Source of the DNA: Blautia sp.
GTDB lineage: Bacteria; Bacillota; Clostridia; Lachnospirales; Lachnospiraceae
Length of the DNA stretch: 64,000 bases
Reading direction: 5' to 3'
NCBI GenBank assembly: GCA_017463155.1
Contig: JAFTPT010000031.1
Location: 45,227-109,226 of the forward strand
How positions within the stretch are numbered: the stretch's first letter is position 1; each line of letters starts with the position of its first letter. The position numbers and the translations under genes are program-made. The notes under the pieces are model-generated. The model worked only from the letters and a program-made list of their open reading frames with translations, was not told the DNA's origin and ran no database searches. This document shows, one piece after another, positions 25,820 to 33,876 of the stretch.

Positions 25820-26446
25820 ATGAAGAATCTGTCGATCAACGATTTTACCAGGAAGACTGCCTCCGGCGAGCCTACGCCGGGCGGTGGCAGTATTTCCGCA
25901 CTTGCAGGGGCACTTTCGGCCGCCCTGATCGCGATGGTGGGCGGACTTTCCGTGGGAAAAGAGAAATATGCAGAGCATGAGGCCGAGATGAAGAGTGCCT
26001 CGGAGCGCATGACGGCACTTTCCGAAAGGCTTCTCGATGAGATCGAGAAGGACAGCCGTTCCTTTGACCTGTATATGCAGGCGCTGGCTCTTCCAAAGGA
26101 TACGGAGGAGGAAAAAGCCGCCCGCAGATCCGCCATGCAGGAGGGATTGAAGGCGGCTGTGGAGGTGCCACTCGGGGTCTGCATATCCGTGATGGAGGTA
26201 TTCCCGCTTGCGGAGCTGATGCTCCGGCATGGGAATCCCACGGCGGTCACGGATGCACTGGTAGGCACGATGATGGCGAGGACCGCTGTTCTCGGAGCCG
26301 CCGCCAACGTAAAGATCAATCTCCGGTCCATCAGGGACGAAGCCTATGTATCCGATACCTACCGGAAGGTCTGTGAGCTTGAAAAAGAAGCTCTTTACCG
26401 TGAAGAAAGGCTCAGGGCCATGGCATCGACGGCACTGGATCCCTGA
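25820..26446 (+). CDS. fchA: Formimidoyltetrahydrofolate cyclodeaminase
   Basis: Releases ammonia from 5-formimino-THF to give 5,10-methenyl-THF; 208 aa, mainly helical. The PTPGGGSISALAGALSAALIAMV segment near residues 18-40 and a later FDLYMQALALP (FxxYxxAxxLP) region are family signatures. Starts 16 bases after ftcD. This is the last hut gene; the operon yields glutamate, ammonia and a one-carbon unit. Histidine ammonia-lyase, the entry enzyme, is not in the window. Confidence 0.93.
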   Translation: MKNLSINDFTRKTASGEPTPGGGSISALAGALSAALIAMVGGLSVGKEKYAEHEAEMKSASERMTALSERLLDEIEKDSRSFDLYMQALALPKDTEEEKAARRSAMQEGLKAAVEVPLGVCISVMEVFPLAELMLRHGNPTAVTDALVGTMMARTAVLGAAANVKINLRSIRDEAYVSDTYRKVCELEKEALYREERLRAMASTALDP

Positions 26447-26516
26447 AAAACAATGCAGGAAAAGCATAAATGATACAGTAAATACAGGATAAACTCTAGT
26501 CATTTCATGCTTTTTG

Positions 26517-26525
26517 TGGTATAAT
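26517..26525 (+). promoter_or_regulatory. Extended -10 promoter of the livJHMGF operon
   Basis: TGG-TATAAT at 26517-26525; the -35 position (26497-26502) is CTAGTC, a poor match, as is common with extended -10 promoters. It gives the importer its own start, separate from the hut genes. Confidence 0.55.
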
Positions 26526-26583
26526 TATTCATCATTGTACATCGGAACAGCAACTGTTCCCTACAAAAAAGGAGGTTCAACCT

Positions 26584-27750
26584 ATGAAAAGACGTGTAAT
26601 GGCATTATTACTGGCTGGAACCATGGTATTCGGTCTTGGCGTTTCTGCCATGGCTGAGGAAGCAGAGCCCATCCGCATCGGATTCTTCTGCCCCGAATCT
26701 GCTCCCTCCGCTGCTGCAGACGGACAGAGCTCCCGTCAGTCCGCTGAGCTGGCTGTCAAGATGATCAACGATGCCGGCGGCATCAACGGCGCGCAGGTAG
26801 AGCTGGTTGCCTATGATGACGGCCTGGATACCAAGGAAGCTGCGAACATCGGTGAAAAGCTGACCACAGCGGACGATGTTGTAGCGGTTGTTTCCGGTTC
26901 CTACTCCGGCCCGACCAAGGTCGTGGCCCCCATCTGCCAGGATTCCGATATGCTGATGGTTTCCGCATACGCTGTTCATCCGGACGTTGTTAACGCCGGT
27001 GACCTGATCTTCTCCCAGTCCTTCCCGGGTTCCGTACAGGGAACCGCAGCCGGAGAGTTCGCTGCCAACACACTTGGCGCCAAGAAGGTGGCCATCGTGG
27101 CTGTCGACCTTGACTTCGGTACCGAGCAGGCGACCTACTTCAAGGCTCAGGCTTACAAGTACGGCATGGAGATCGTCTCCGAGGATTACATCGCCATCTC
27201 CGATAACGATATGACTTCCGTTATCACCAAGATCAAAGACGAGGACGTGGACCTGATCTACTCCGTCAACTACTATGAGCAGGCTTCTGAGGTCTGCCGT
27301 CAGGCTGCCCTGCAGGGCCTTGACTGCGCGATCCTCGGTACCGAGGGTGCCGACTCCTGGCAGCTGCTCGAGACCGCAGGCGAATATGCGAACGGTCTGT
27401 ACATCACTACCAACATGAACCGTGATGACGAGAACGCGAATACCCAGGCCTACATCGACAACTATCGTGCAGAGTACAACATGGAGCCCGACATGGTCGG
27501 CGCATCTGTTTACGATGCATTCCAGGTTCTGTTCACCGCTATCGAGAACGTCGGTACCGACACACAGGCCATGAAGGATTACATCGCCGGCATGAAGGAT
27601 TATGACACCGTCACCGGTAAGCTCCTTTACTACAATGCAAGCGGTTCCGCTGTCAAGCCCGTACAGGTGCAGCAGGTTGTGGACGGAGAGTATCATTTCG
27701 CAGCTACCATCGATGACGAAGCGATCATCGATCCCGCAAACTTCGAGTGA
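26584..27750 (+). CDS. livJ: Branched-chain-type amino acid ABC transporter binding protein (LivJ-like)
   Basis: Extracellular type I binding protein, 388 aa. Signal peptide MKRR plus hydrophobic stretch ending SAMA, cleaved before EEAEP; there is no lipobox cysteine. Family motifs: IRIGFFCPESAPSAA, AVKMINDAGGINGAQVELVAYDDG, and VVSGSYSGPT. AGGAGG precedes ATG 26584. The family also includes receptors for other amino acids and amides, so given the hut genes upstream histidine or urocanate is possible, but nothing in the sequence proves it. Confidence 0.88.
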   Translation: MKRRVMALLLAGTMVFGLGVSAMAEEAEPIRIGFFCPESAPSAAADGQSSRQSAELAVKMINDAGGINGAQVELVAYDDGLDTKEAANIGEKLTTADDVVAVVSGSYSGPTKVVAPICQDSDMLMVSAYAVHPDVVNAGDLIFSQSFPGSVQGTAAGEFAANTLGAKKVAIVAVDLDFGTEQATYFKAQAYKYGMEIVSEDYIAISDNDMTSVITKIKDEDVDLIYSVNYYEQASEVCRQAALQGLDCAILGTEGADSWQLLETAGEYANGLYITTNMNRDDENANTQAYIDNYRAEYNMEPDMVGASVYDAFQVLFTAIENVGTDTQAMKDYIAGMKDYDTVTGKLLYYNASGSAVKPVQVQQVVDGEYHFAATIDDEAIIDPANFE

Positions 27751-27785
27751 TCCCAGGCATTTCGTTCATTTCATAATGTGATCTT

Positions 27786-27822
27786 ATGACAGGCATTCCC
27801 CCTCGCGGGGGATGTCTGTCAT
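27786..27822 (+). terminator. Stable hairpin between livJ and livH
   Basis: A 16-bp stem (one bulged T, one G-U), from ATGACAGGCA...CCCCC and GGGGG...TGTCAT, caps a TCGC loop. No real T-run follows. It should attenuate or protect the livJ message so that receptor exceeds membrane subunits. Confidence 0.75.
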
Positions 27823-27837
27823 TTAAGGAGAATCCGT

Positions 27838-28713
27838 ATGTTTATACAGCAGCTTATCAATGCACTGATGATCGGAAGTCTGTACGCGCTAACGGCTATG
27901 GGCGCAACGCTGATCTACGGGATCCTGGGGATCCTGGATATCGCCAACGCGGGCGCATATCTGATCGGTGCATATCTTGGCTATTATGTCTATACGGCGA
28001 CGGGAAATATCGTGCTGGCTTTCCTTGCAGCCATCGTGCTCGTCGGAGCCGGCGGTGTGGTCCTGCAGAGGACCATCTATTCACCGATCCTCGCAAAACC
28101 CCGTACGCTGTCCATCATACCGCTCGTAGCAGCGGTCGGATTGTTTACCATGTGCTCGGACGCGGTTCGTCTGATCTGCGGGCCGGGGACCAAGGCCTAC
28201 AACCTGAAGTTCCCCGTGGACGCTTTCCATATCGGAAATGTGACCATCCTGCCTGCCTGGATCCTGATCTTTGCCCTTACGGCGGCATTGCTCCTGATCC
28301 TCTGGTTTATCCTGAACAAGACAAAACTGGGCCTTGCCTGGCGTGCATCCGCCGAGGATCCGGAGATCTCCGGAGTCTGCGGCGTGAATACCCATGTCTC
28401 CATGGCTCTATCCTATATACTTGGCTATGGATTTGCAGCAGCAGCCGGTATCATGACCGGCATTCTCTATAACTCCATCACCCCCGCGCTGGGCGATGTG
28501 CCGTCCTACAAGATGCTGGCGATCATCGTTCTGGGCGGACTCGGAAATCCTCTCGGCACGGTCGTGGCAGGTCTTCTCATCGGTATTGCCGAGGTGTTCC
28601 TGTCCGTGTATACGACGCTTCCGATCCCCAAGGACGCCATCGCTTTCGTGGTGCTGATCATCATGCTGCTCATCAAACCGTCCGGCCTGTTCGGACAGAA
28701 GAATAAAGTGTAA
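27838..28713 (+). CDS. livH: Branched-chain-type amino acid ABC transporter permease LivH
   Basis: 291-aa membrane subunit with about eight hydrophobic segments. Signatures: NALMIGSLYALTAMGATLIYGILGILDIANAGAY at the N-terminus and LGGLGNPLGTVVAGLLIGIAE near residues 235-257. AAGGAG precedes ATG 27838. Pairs with livM, 14 bases downstream. Confidence 0.92.
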   Translation: MFIQQLINALMIGSLYALTAMGATLIYGILGILDIANAGAYLIGAYLGYYVYTATGNIVLAFLAAIVLVGAGGVVLQRTIYSPILAKPRTLSIIPLVAAVGLFTMCSDAVRLICGPGTKAYNLKFPVDAFHIGNVTILPAWILIFALTAALLLILWFILNKTKLGLAWRASAEDPEISGVCGVNTHVSMALSYILGYGFAAAAGIMTGILYNSITPALGDVPSYKMLAIIVLGGLGNPLGTVVAGLLIGIAEVFLSVYTTLPIPKDAIAFVVLIIMLLIKPSGLFGQKNKV

Positions 28714-28727
28714 GGGAGGGGAGAAGA

Positions 28728-29624
28728 ATGAACGCATATCTGTTTTCGATTCTGGCGACAGCAGCAATCTTTATTCTCCTGGCTCTTTCGCTGAATATCA
28801 TAACCGGCTTTGCCGGCCAGGCCATGATGGGCCAGGCCGCCTTCTTCGGGATCGGCGCCTACACGGCGGCCATCATCACCACCAACGGCGGCAATTTCTG
28901 GCTGGCGCTTCTTTGCGGCATGGTCGTCTCGGGACTTTTCGGGGCCGGACTCGGCGTGATCTCCATGCGTCTGCAGGCGGATTTCCTGGCGATCACCACC
29001 ATCGGCATCAACTTTGTCATGGTGGCGCTGTTCAATAACATGAAGATCACCGGGGGGTCTCTCGGCCTCACGGTCAGCAAACCCACCGTGTTCGGGATCA
29101 AGTTCGGGAACCGTGAATTCTTTATCATGACGACGATCCTGATCGTGATCCTCTGCCTTCTGATCGTCAAGATGAAAAGATCCTGGTTCGGTATGGCGCT
29201 GGCTTCCATCAACAATGATGCGGGCGCGGCCGCTTCCTTCGGGATCAATGTCCACAAATACCAGATCCTCACCTTCATCATCGGCACGTCCATTGCCGGA
29301 CTCGCCGGAGGCATCTACGCACACAGGATGGGCTTTATCGCCTCCTCGGACTTTGCGTTTACGGTCTCCATCGAGATCCTTTCCATGGTCGTCATCGGCG
29401 GGATCGGGACCATCCGCGGCCCCATCGTCGGCGGCATCCTGCTTTCGTTCCTGCCGGAGGTGCTCCGGTTCGCAGACAATTACAGAAGCCTTGTCTATGG
29501 TGCCCTGCTTGTACTGATGGTGCGCTTCATGCCGGAGGGCCTGATCGGGATCAACAGTCCTCTGGTACGGCTTTTTACCCGGCTTTTCAAAGGGCAGAAG
29601 AGCAGTGAAGGAGGCGCGGCATGA
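28728..29624 (+). CDS. livM: Branched-chain-type amino acid ABC transporter permease LivM
   Basis: 298-aa second membrane subunit. Signatures: ALSLNIITGFAGQAMMGQAAFFGIGAYTAAI, KMKRSWFGMALASINNDAGAAASFGIN and GGIGTIRGPIVGGILLSFLPE. The last four bases overlap the livG start (ATGA), so translation is coupled. Confidence 0.92.
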   Translation: MNAYLFSILATAAIFILLALSLNIITGFAGQAMMGQAAFFGIGAYTAAIITTNGGNFWLALLCGMVVSGLFGAGLGVISMRLQADFLAITTIGINFVMVALFNNMKITGGSLGLTVSKPTVFGIKFGNREFFIMTTILIVILCLLIVKMKRSWFGMALASINNDAGAAASFGINVHKYQILTFIIGTSIAGLAGGIYAHRMGFIASSDFAFTVSIEILSMVVIGGIGTIRGPIVGGILLSFLPEVLRFADNYRSLVYGALLVLMVRFMPEGLIGINSPLVRLFTRLFKGQKSSEGGAA

Positions 29625-30373
29625 AAGAACTGATGAGGATCGAAGGACTCAAAATGTATTTCGGCGGCCTGAAGGCCATCGACGGCCTGGACCTGGTGAT
29701 CAATGAGGGCGAGACCCTGGGCATCATCGGCCCCAACGGTGCCGGCAAGACGACGCTGTTCAACGCGATCTGCGGTGTGTACAGACCCACAGGCGGCCGC
29801 ATCGTGTATCTCGGCAATGAGGTGCAGGGACTTCCGGCCCACAAGATGGCCAAGCTTGGCATTGCAAGGACCTTCCAGATCTCAAAACCGCTCGTGGATC
29901 TCACCATCCTCGACAACGTGGTGGCTGCGGCCGGCGTGCATGAATACACGGGGATCCGCTCGTATTTCCACAAGAGCCATACGCCCGAGGTCATCCGGAA
30001 GGCGGAACAGGCCCTGGAAAGGACCGGCCTTACGGAATTCCGGAACAAAAAAGCCAGCGACGTGTCCCTCGGGTATCTCAGGCGGCTGGAGATCGCGAGA
30101 GCCCTGGTCACGGAGCCGAAGCTGATCATGCTGGATGAACCCTGCGCGGGCCTTTCCAATTTTGCCATCAACGAGATCATCGAGCTGGTCCAGAAACTGA
30201 AAGAGGAAAAGCAGAGCATCGTCCTGATCGAGCATAACCTGCCGATCACGATGAAGGTCTGCGACCGGATCGCGGTCCTGAGCTACGGCGTCAAGATCGC
30301 GGAAGGCGTTCCCGAAGAAGTCAAGAACGACCGCAAGGTCATCGAAGCATATCTGGGAGAGGAGGAGGACTGA
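29621..30373 (+). CDS. livG: Branched-chain-type amino acid ABC transporter ATPase LivG
   Basis: 250-aa cytoplasmic ATPase. Walker A GPNGAGKTT near residue 38, the family stretch GIARTFQISKPL, signature VSLGYLRRLEIARAL (a variant of LSGGQ) and Walker B LIMLDEPCAGLSN, with LIEHNLP as the switch. The signature SLGYLRRLE replaces the usual SYGxQRRLE and is slightly odd. Overlaps livF by one base (TGATG). Confidence 0.91.
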   Translation: MKELMRIEGLKMYFGGLKAIDGLDLVINEGETLGIIGPNGAGKTTLFNAICGVYRPTGGRIVYLGNEVQGLPAHKMAKLGIARTFQISKPLVDLTILDNVVAAAGVHEYTGIRSYFHKSHTPEVIRKAEQALERTGLTEFRNKKASDVSLGYLRRLEIARALVTEPKLIMLDEPCAGLSNFAINEIIELVQKLKEEKQSIVLIEHNLPITMKVCDRIAVLSYGVKIAEGVPEEVKNDRKVIEAYLGEEED

Positions 30374-31074
30374 TGCTGGAAATCAAAGATCTGTATGTAT
30401 CCTATGGCATGATGGAAGTCCTCCACGGGATCTCCCTGACGGTCGAGGATCATGAGCTGGTATCCGTGATCGGGCCGAACGGTGCCGGCAAGAGCACGCT
30501 CATAAAGACGATCATGGGGATCGTGCAGCCGAAACAGGGCAGTATCCTGTATGACGGCGTCGACATCCTGAAGCTTCCTTCCTACAAGAGAGCCGCCATG
30601 GGGATCGGGTATGTTCCCGAGGGACGGCGCGTGTTTGGACGGATGTCGGTGGAGGAAAACCTGAAGATGGGAGCCTACTCCGTCGCCGACAAGGCAAAGA
30701 TCCGCTCCGGGATCGAGCGTGTCTACAGCATTTTCCCGCGGCTCGGCGAGAGAGCGAACCAGCTGGCCGGGACCATGTCCGGCGGCGAGCAGCAGATGCT
30801 GGCGATCGGCCGCGCACTGATGCTGGAGCCGAAGATGCTCCTGATCGATGAGGTCTCGATGGGCCTGATGCCCATCATGGTGAACACCTGCTTCCAGGTC
30901 ATCAAGGAACTCAACGAGAACGGCATCACCATCCTTGTGGTGGAACAGAACGCCAATAAAGCCCTGAAGGCGGCGCAGCGCGGCTATGTGCTTGAAACCG
31001 GAGATATCGTTCTTTCGGGCACCACCGAAGAGCTCCGCAGCAACGACATGGTCAGGAATGCGTATCTCGGCTGA
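30373..31074 (+). CDS. livF: Branched-chain-type amino acid ABC transporter ATPase LivF
   Basis: 233-aa second ATPase. Walker A GPNGAGKST near residue 35, IGYVPEGRRVFGRMSVEENL, signature MSGGEQQMLAIGRALM, Walker B MLLIDEVSMGLMP and VEQNANKAL. Last gene of livJHMGF. The next promoter starts 47 bases later with no strong terminator directly after the stop. Confidence 0.93.
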   Translation: MLEIKDLYVSYGMMEVLHGISLTVEDHELVSVIGPNGAGKSTLIKTIMGIVQPKQGSILYDGVDILKLPSYKRAAMGIGYVPEGRRVFGRMSVEENLKMGAYSVADKAKIRSGIERVYSIFPRLGERANQLAGTMSGGEQQMLAIGRALMLEPKMLLIDEVSMGLMPIMVNTCFQVIKELNENGITILVVEQNANKALKAAQRGYVLETGDIVLSGTTEELRSNDMVRNAYLG

Positions 31075-31120
31075 TCATCTCTTTTACATTTTAAAGAAGT
31101 AAAGAACTAAAGAATAATTC

Positions 31121-31149
31121 TTGACATGAAACTACCTTCATGGTAGGAT
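31121..31149 (+). promoter_or_regulatory. Promoter with a dyad in its spacer, before the polar amino acid importer
   Basis: TTGACA at 31121-31126 and TAGGAT at 31144-31149, 17 bp apart. Inside the spacer CTACC (31132-31136) and GGTAG (31142-31146) form a dyad around TTCAT. A dyad between -35 and -10 is typical of MerR-class activators or of a repressor covering the promoter; the regulator is unknown. Confidence 0.6.
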
Positions 31150-31159
31150 AAGTTGAGGC

Positions 31160-31197
31160 AAGGGTGTCGATCCGTATACAATGTCGGCACCCTTTTT
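31160..31197 (+). terminator. Terminator-like hairpin just after the promoter
   Basis: AAGGGTGTCGA and TCGGCACCCTT pair over 11 bp (one G-U) around a 13-base loop, followed by TTTTT and C. It begins only about ten bases after the -10 box, so most transcripts would end after about 40 bases unless the hairpin is prevented. It may instead mainly stop read-through from livF. Confidence 0.7.
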
Positions 31198-31232
31198 CAT
31201 TAAATATCATTTTTAAAGGAGTGTGTTTACGT

Positions 31233-32033
31233 ATGAAAATGAGATTGACAGCCATGGTTCTTACAGGGGTTCTTGCGGCGGGCATGTTCAGCACGACCGC
31301 GTTTGCAGAGGAGAAGGTCTGGAAGATCGCTACGGATACCGTATTCAAGCCCTTCGAGTACTATGACGAGACCGGCGAGCAGGTCGGTATCGACCTCGAC
31401 ATCCTTGCGGCCATCGCCGAGGATCAGGGCTTTACCTATGAAAAGAACGACCTCGGCTGGGATTCCGCCATTGCTGCCTGCCAGGCCAAACAGGCAGACG
31501 GCATGATCGCCGGCGCTTCCATCACCGATGAGCGTAAGGAGAGCGGCTGGACTTTCTCCGACGGATACTATTATGCGACCCAGTGCATGGCCGTCAAGGG
31601 AGACTCCGAGATCGCCGGATTTGAAGATCTTGATGGACTGAACGTCGGCGTCAAGAACGGAACCATGGGTGCTTCCTATGCGGATTCCCTGAAGGATGAG
31701 TACGGCTTCAGCATCACCACGTTCGAAGATTCCCCGACCATGTACCAGGCGGTTGCCGGCGGTCAGGTCGTTGCCTGCTTCGAGGATACCCCGATCATGG
31801 CTTCCTCCATCCAGGATGGCGGACTGGACATCAAGATCGTCGAAGGTTCCGAGAACGAAGGTTCCCCGTATGGCTTTGCCATCTTCAATGAGGACAGCCA
31901 GGAACTGATCGACCTGTTCAACGCAGGCCTCAAGAACATTGTCGAGAACGGCAAATACGAAGAGATCGTTGCCAAGTACCTTGGCGAAGAGACGGCCAAG
32001 TCTGCCGTAGAATCCCTGAAGGGCGCGGAGTAA
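31233..32033 (+). CDS. Polar amino acid ABC transporter binding protein
   Basis: 266-aa extracellular receptor of solute-binding family 3 (HisJ/GlnH type). Signal peptide MKMR plus hydrophobic stretch ending TAFA, cleaved before EEKVW; again no lipobox cysteine. Motifs: KIATDTVFKPFEYYDETGEQVGIDLDI, WDSAIAACQAKQADGMIAGASITDERK (the usual D..I..L..GK.D....G...T.ER block) and GSPYGFAI. AAAGGAG precedes ATG 31233. The specific amino acid is not readable; the operon contains one permease and one ATPase. Confidence 0.9.
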   Translation: MKMRLTAMVLTGVLAAGMFSTTAFAEEKVWKIATDTVFKPFEYYDETGEQVGIDLDILAAIAEDQGFTYEKNDLGWDSAIAACQAKQADGMIAGASITDERKESGWTFSDGYYYATQCMAVKGDSEIAGFEDLDGLNVGVKNGTMGASYADSLKDEYGFSITTFEDSPTMYQAVAGGQVVACFEDTPIMASSIQDGGLDIKIVEGSENEGSPYGFAIFNEDSQELIDLFNAGLKNIVENGKYEEIVAKYLGEETAKSAVESLKGAE

Positions 32034-32074
32034 GCGTACAGGGTTTTTCAACCATCAATAATGCACAGTCGGAT

Positions 32075-32100
32075 GGCAGGGCGTTTATAAGCGCCCTGCC
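32075..32100 (+). terminator. Intercistronic hairpin after the polar amino acid binding protein gene
   Basis: GGCAGGGCG and CGCCCTGCC form a perfect 9-bp stem with an 8-base loop and no T-run after it. Same position and type as the hairpins after the other two binding-protein genes. Confidence 0.7.
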
Positions 32101-32132
32101 GTATGCCGTCTGAAAAAGGAGTTGTAGAATAC

Positions 32133-32804
32133 ATGGGTCTGATTATTTCCAAGTACGGACAGCTATTGCTGAGGGCAATGGGGCAGACACTGCTGCTGGC
32201 GTTGTGCGGTTTGTTTTTTGCCTGCATCATCGGCATGATCTTCGGCATGATGAGTGTTGTAAAGAATAAACCATGCAACATCATCGCACGCGTATTTGTG
32301 GATGTCGTGCGCGGTGTTCCCATGATCGTCCTGGCGTATTTTATCTATTTCGGCTTTCCGTATCTGATGAACAACATGCTGGGGAACAATATCACGCTGT
32401 CCGCACTGCAGGCCGGCACGATCTGCCTGGCCCTGAACTGTGGCGCCTACATGGCCGAGATCATCCGCGCGGGCATTCAGTCCGTGGATAAAGGCCAGAT
32501 GGAGGCGGCAAGAAGCCTGGGCCTTCCCTACTGGAAGTCCATGCGGAAAGTCGTCCTGCCGCAGGCGATCGCGACCATGATCCCGAGCATCATCAACCAG
32601 TTCATCATCACCCTGAAGGATACGTCGATCCTGTCTGTCATCGGTTTTCCGGAGCTGGTCAACACGGCCAAGAACGTGGTGGCCAATACCTTCATGTCGT
32701 TTCAGACCTGGACCATCGTCGCGGTCATGTATCTGGTCGTGATCCTGCTGCTTTCGCAGCTTTCCAAGGTCATGGAGAGGAGGATGAATCGTGGCAGAAA
32801 CTAA
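32133..32804 (+). CDS. Polar amino acid ABC transporter permease
   Basis: 223-aa HisM/GlnP-type membrane protein. Signatures: [37 protein letters not shown] and the [22 protein letters not shown] loop that contacts the ATPase. ATG 32133 is about 10 bases after AAAAGGAG; in-frame sequence before it is not conserved. Its 3' end overlaps the ATPase gene by 14 bases. Confidence 0.91.
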   Translation: MGLIISKYGQLLLRAMGQTLLLALCGLFFACIIGMIFGMMSVVKNKPCNIIARVFVDVVRGVPMIVLAYFIYFGFPYLMNNMLGNNITLSALQAGTICLALNCGAYMAEIIRAGIQSVDKGQMEAARSLGLPYWKSMRKVVLPQAIATMIPSIINQFIITLKDTSILSVIGFPELVNTAKNVVANTFMSFQTWTIVAVMYLVVILLLSQLSKVMERRMNRGRN

Positions 32805-33537
32805 AAAAGAACCGAAGATCCATGTTTCTCATCTTAAGAAGAATTTCGGACACCTGGAGGTCCTGCAGGACATCTCCATCGATGTCGAGGAAGGAGAGGT
32901 CGTCGTCATCATCGGCCCCTCCGGCAGCGGTAAATCCACGTTTCTCCGGTGCATCAACCAGCTGGAGGAGGTTACGAGCGGCGAGATCTGGATCCACGGA
33001 AAGAACATATGCGACCGTAAGACCGATATCAACAAGGTCCGTGAGACCGTAGGCATGGTGTTCCAGCACTTTAACCTGTTCAACAACCTGAACGTGATGG
33101 AAATCCTTACCCTGGCACCCGTCGAGCTCAAAAAGGCGTCGAAGGAAGAAGCCAGGAAGAATGCCATGAACATGCTGAAGCGCGTCGGCCTGGAGGACAA
33201 GGCGGACGTGTATCCGTCGCAGCTTTCCGGCGGGCAGAAGCAGCGTGTAGCCATCGCGAGGGCATTGTGCATGAATCCAGACATCATGCTGTTTGACGAA
33301 CCCACCAGCGCACTGGATCCCGAAATGGTGGGAGAGGTGCTGCAGGTCATGAAACAGCTGGCGTCCGAAGGAATGACCATGATGATCGTGACGCACGAGA
33401 TGGGCTTCGCGAGGGAGGTCTCGGACCGTGTCATCTTTATGGACGGCGGCTACATCATAGAAGAGGGAACTCCGCAGGAGGTCATCAACAACCCGCATCA
33501 TCCGAGGACGATCGACTTCCTGAACAAAGTTCTTTGA
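32791..33537 (+). CDS. Polar amino acid ABC transporter ATPase (GlnQ/HisP-like)
   Basis: 248-aa ATPase. Walker [10 protein letters not shown] near residue 43, Q-loop [13 protein letters not shown], signature [15 protein letters not shown], Walker [16 protein letters not shown]-loop [14 protein letters not shown] and [14 protein letters not shown] 32791 has GAGAGGAGG at about 32775-32783. The operon ends in a terminator made of the repeat element at 33543. Confidence 0.93.
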   Translation: MAETKKEPKIHVSHLKKNFGHLEVLQDISIDVEEGEVVVIIGPSGSGKSTFLRCINQLEEVTSGEIWIHGKNICDRKTDINKVRETVGMVFQHFNLFNNLNVMEILTLAPVELKKASKEEARKNAMNMLKRVGLEDKADVYPSQLSGGQKQRVAIARALCMNPDIMLFDEPTSALDPEMVGEVLQVMKQLASEGMTMMIVTHEMGFAREVSDRVIFMDGGYIIEEGTPQEVINNPHHPRTIDFLNKVL

Positions 33538-33542
33538 AATGA

Positions 33543-33640
33543 AAACAAGACAGGGGACGGTTCTCTGTCTTGTTTTTTCTTTGAACAAGACAGAGGAATA
33601 AGACAGAGGAACAAGACAGAGAACCGTCCCCTGTCTTGCT
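33543..33640. repeat. REP-like inverted repeat, second copy, doubling as terminator
   Basis: Arms of 29 bases (33546-33574 and 33610-33638) are perfect reverse complements with the core GGGGACGGTTCTCTGTCTTG. The 35-base spacer holds short repeats of AAGACAGAGGA type. The left arm alone also folds (AACAAGACAG with CTGTCTTGTT) and is followed by TTTTTT, making an intrinsic terminator for the polar amino acid operon. Same family as 14478-14550. Confidence 0.85.
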
Positions 33641-33876
33641 TGAACATTCCCTCATTCCACATGCCTTATTTCAAAAGTTTGTGGAAAATGTATAAAAAGA
33701 CATAAAAAAACGCTGATATCTCATACGTTTATTACATAAATGTTGCGGAGATTTGACTTTGGGTTTCGAATGTGTTATAGTTATCTGGACACAAGATGTT
33801 GTGGTTCAGACATTCTCCGCATTGCCGGTATAGTAATCGATGCTGTGCGGCGGATGTAATTAAACGGAAGTGAGTT
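33641..33876 (+). promoter_or_regulatory. Non-coding leader with promoter of the secreted cysteine-peptidase-like gene
   Basis: TTGACT at 33753-33758 and TATAGT at 33776-33781 are 17 bp apart, with TG one base before the -10 (extended -10): a strong promoter. About 90 bases of leader follow before ATG 33877. No gene is seen between the repeat and the promoter. Confidence 0.75.

Noticed and set aside
23641-26331. An 896-codon minus-strand open frame opposite hutI, ftcD and fchA
   Set aside because: It crosses three well-supported genes and has no family signature; a codon-bias artefact.
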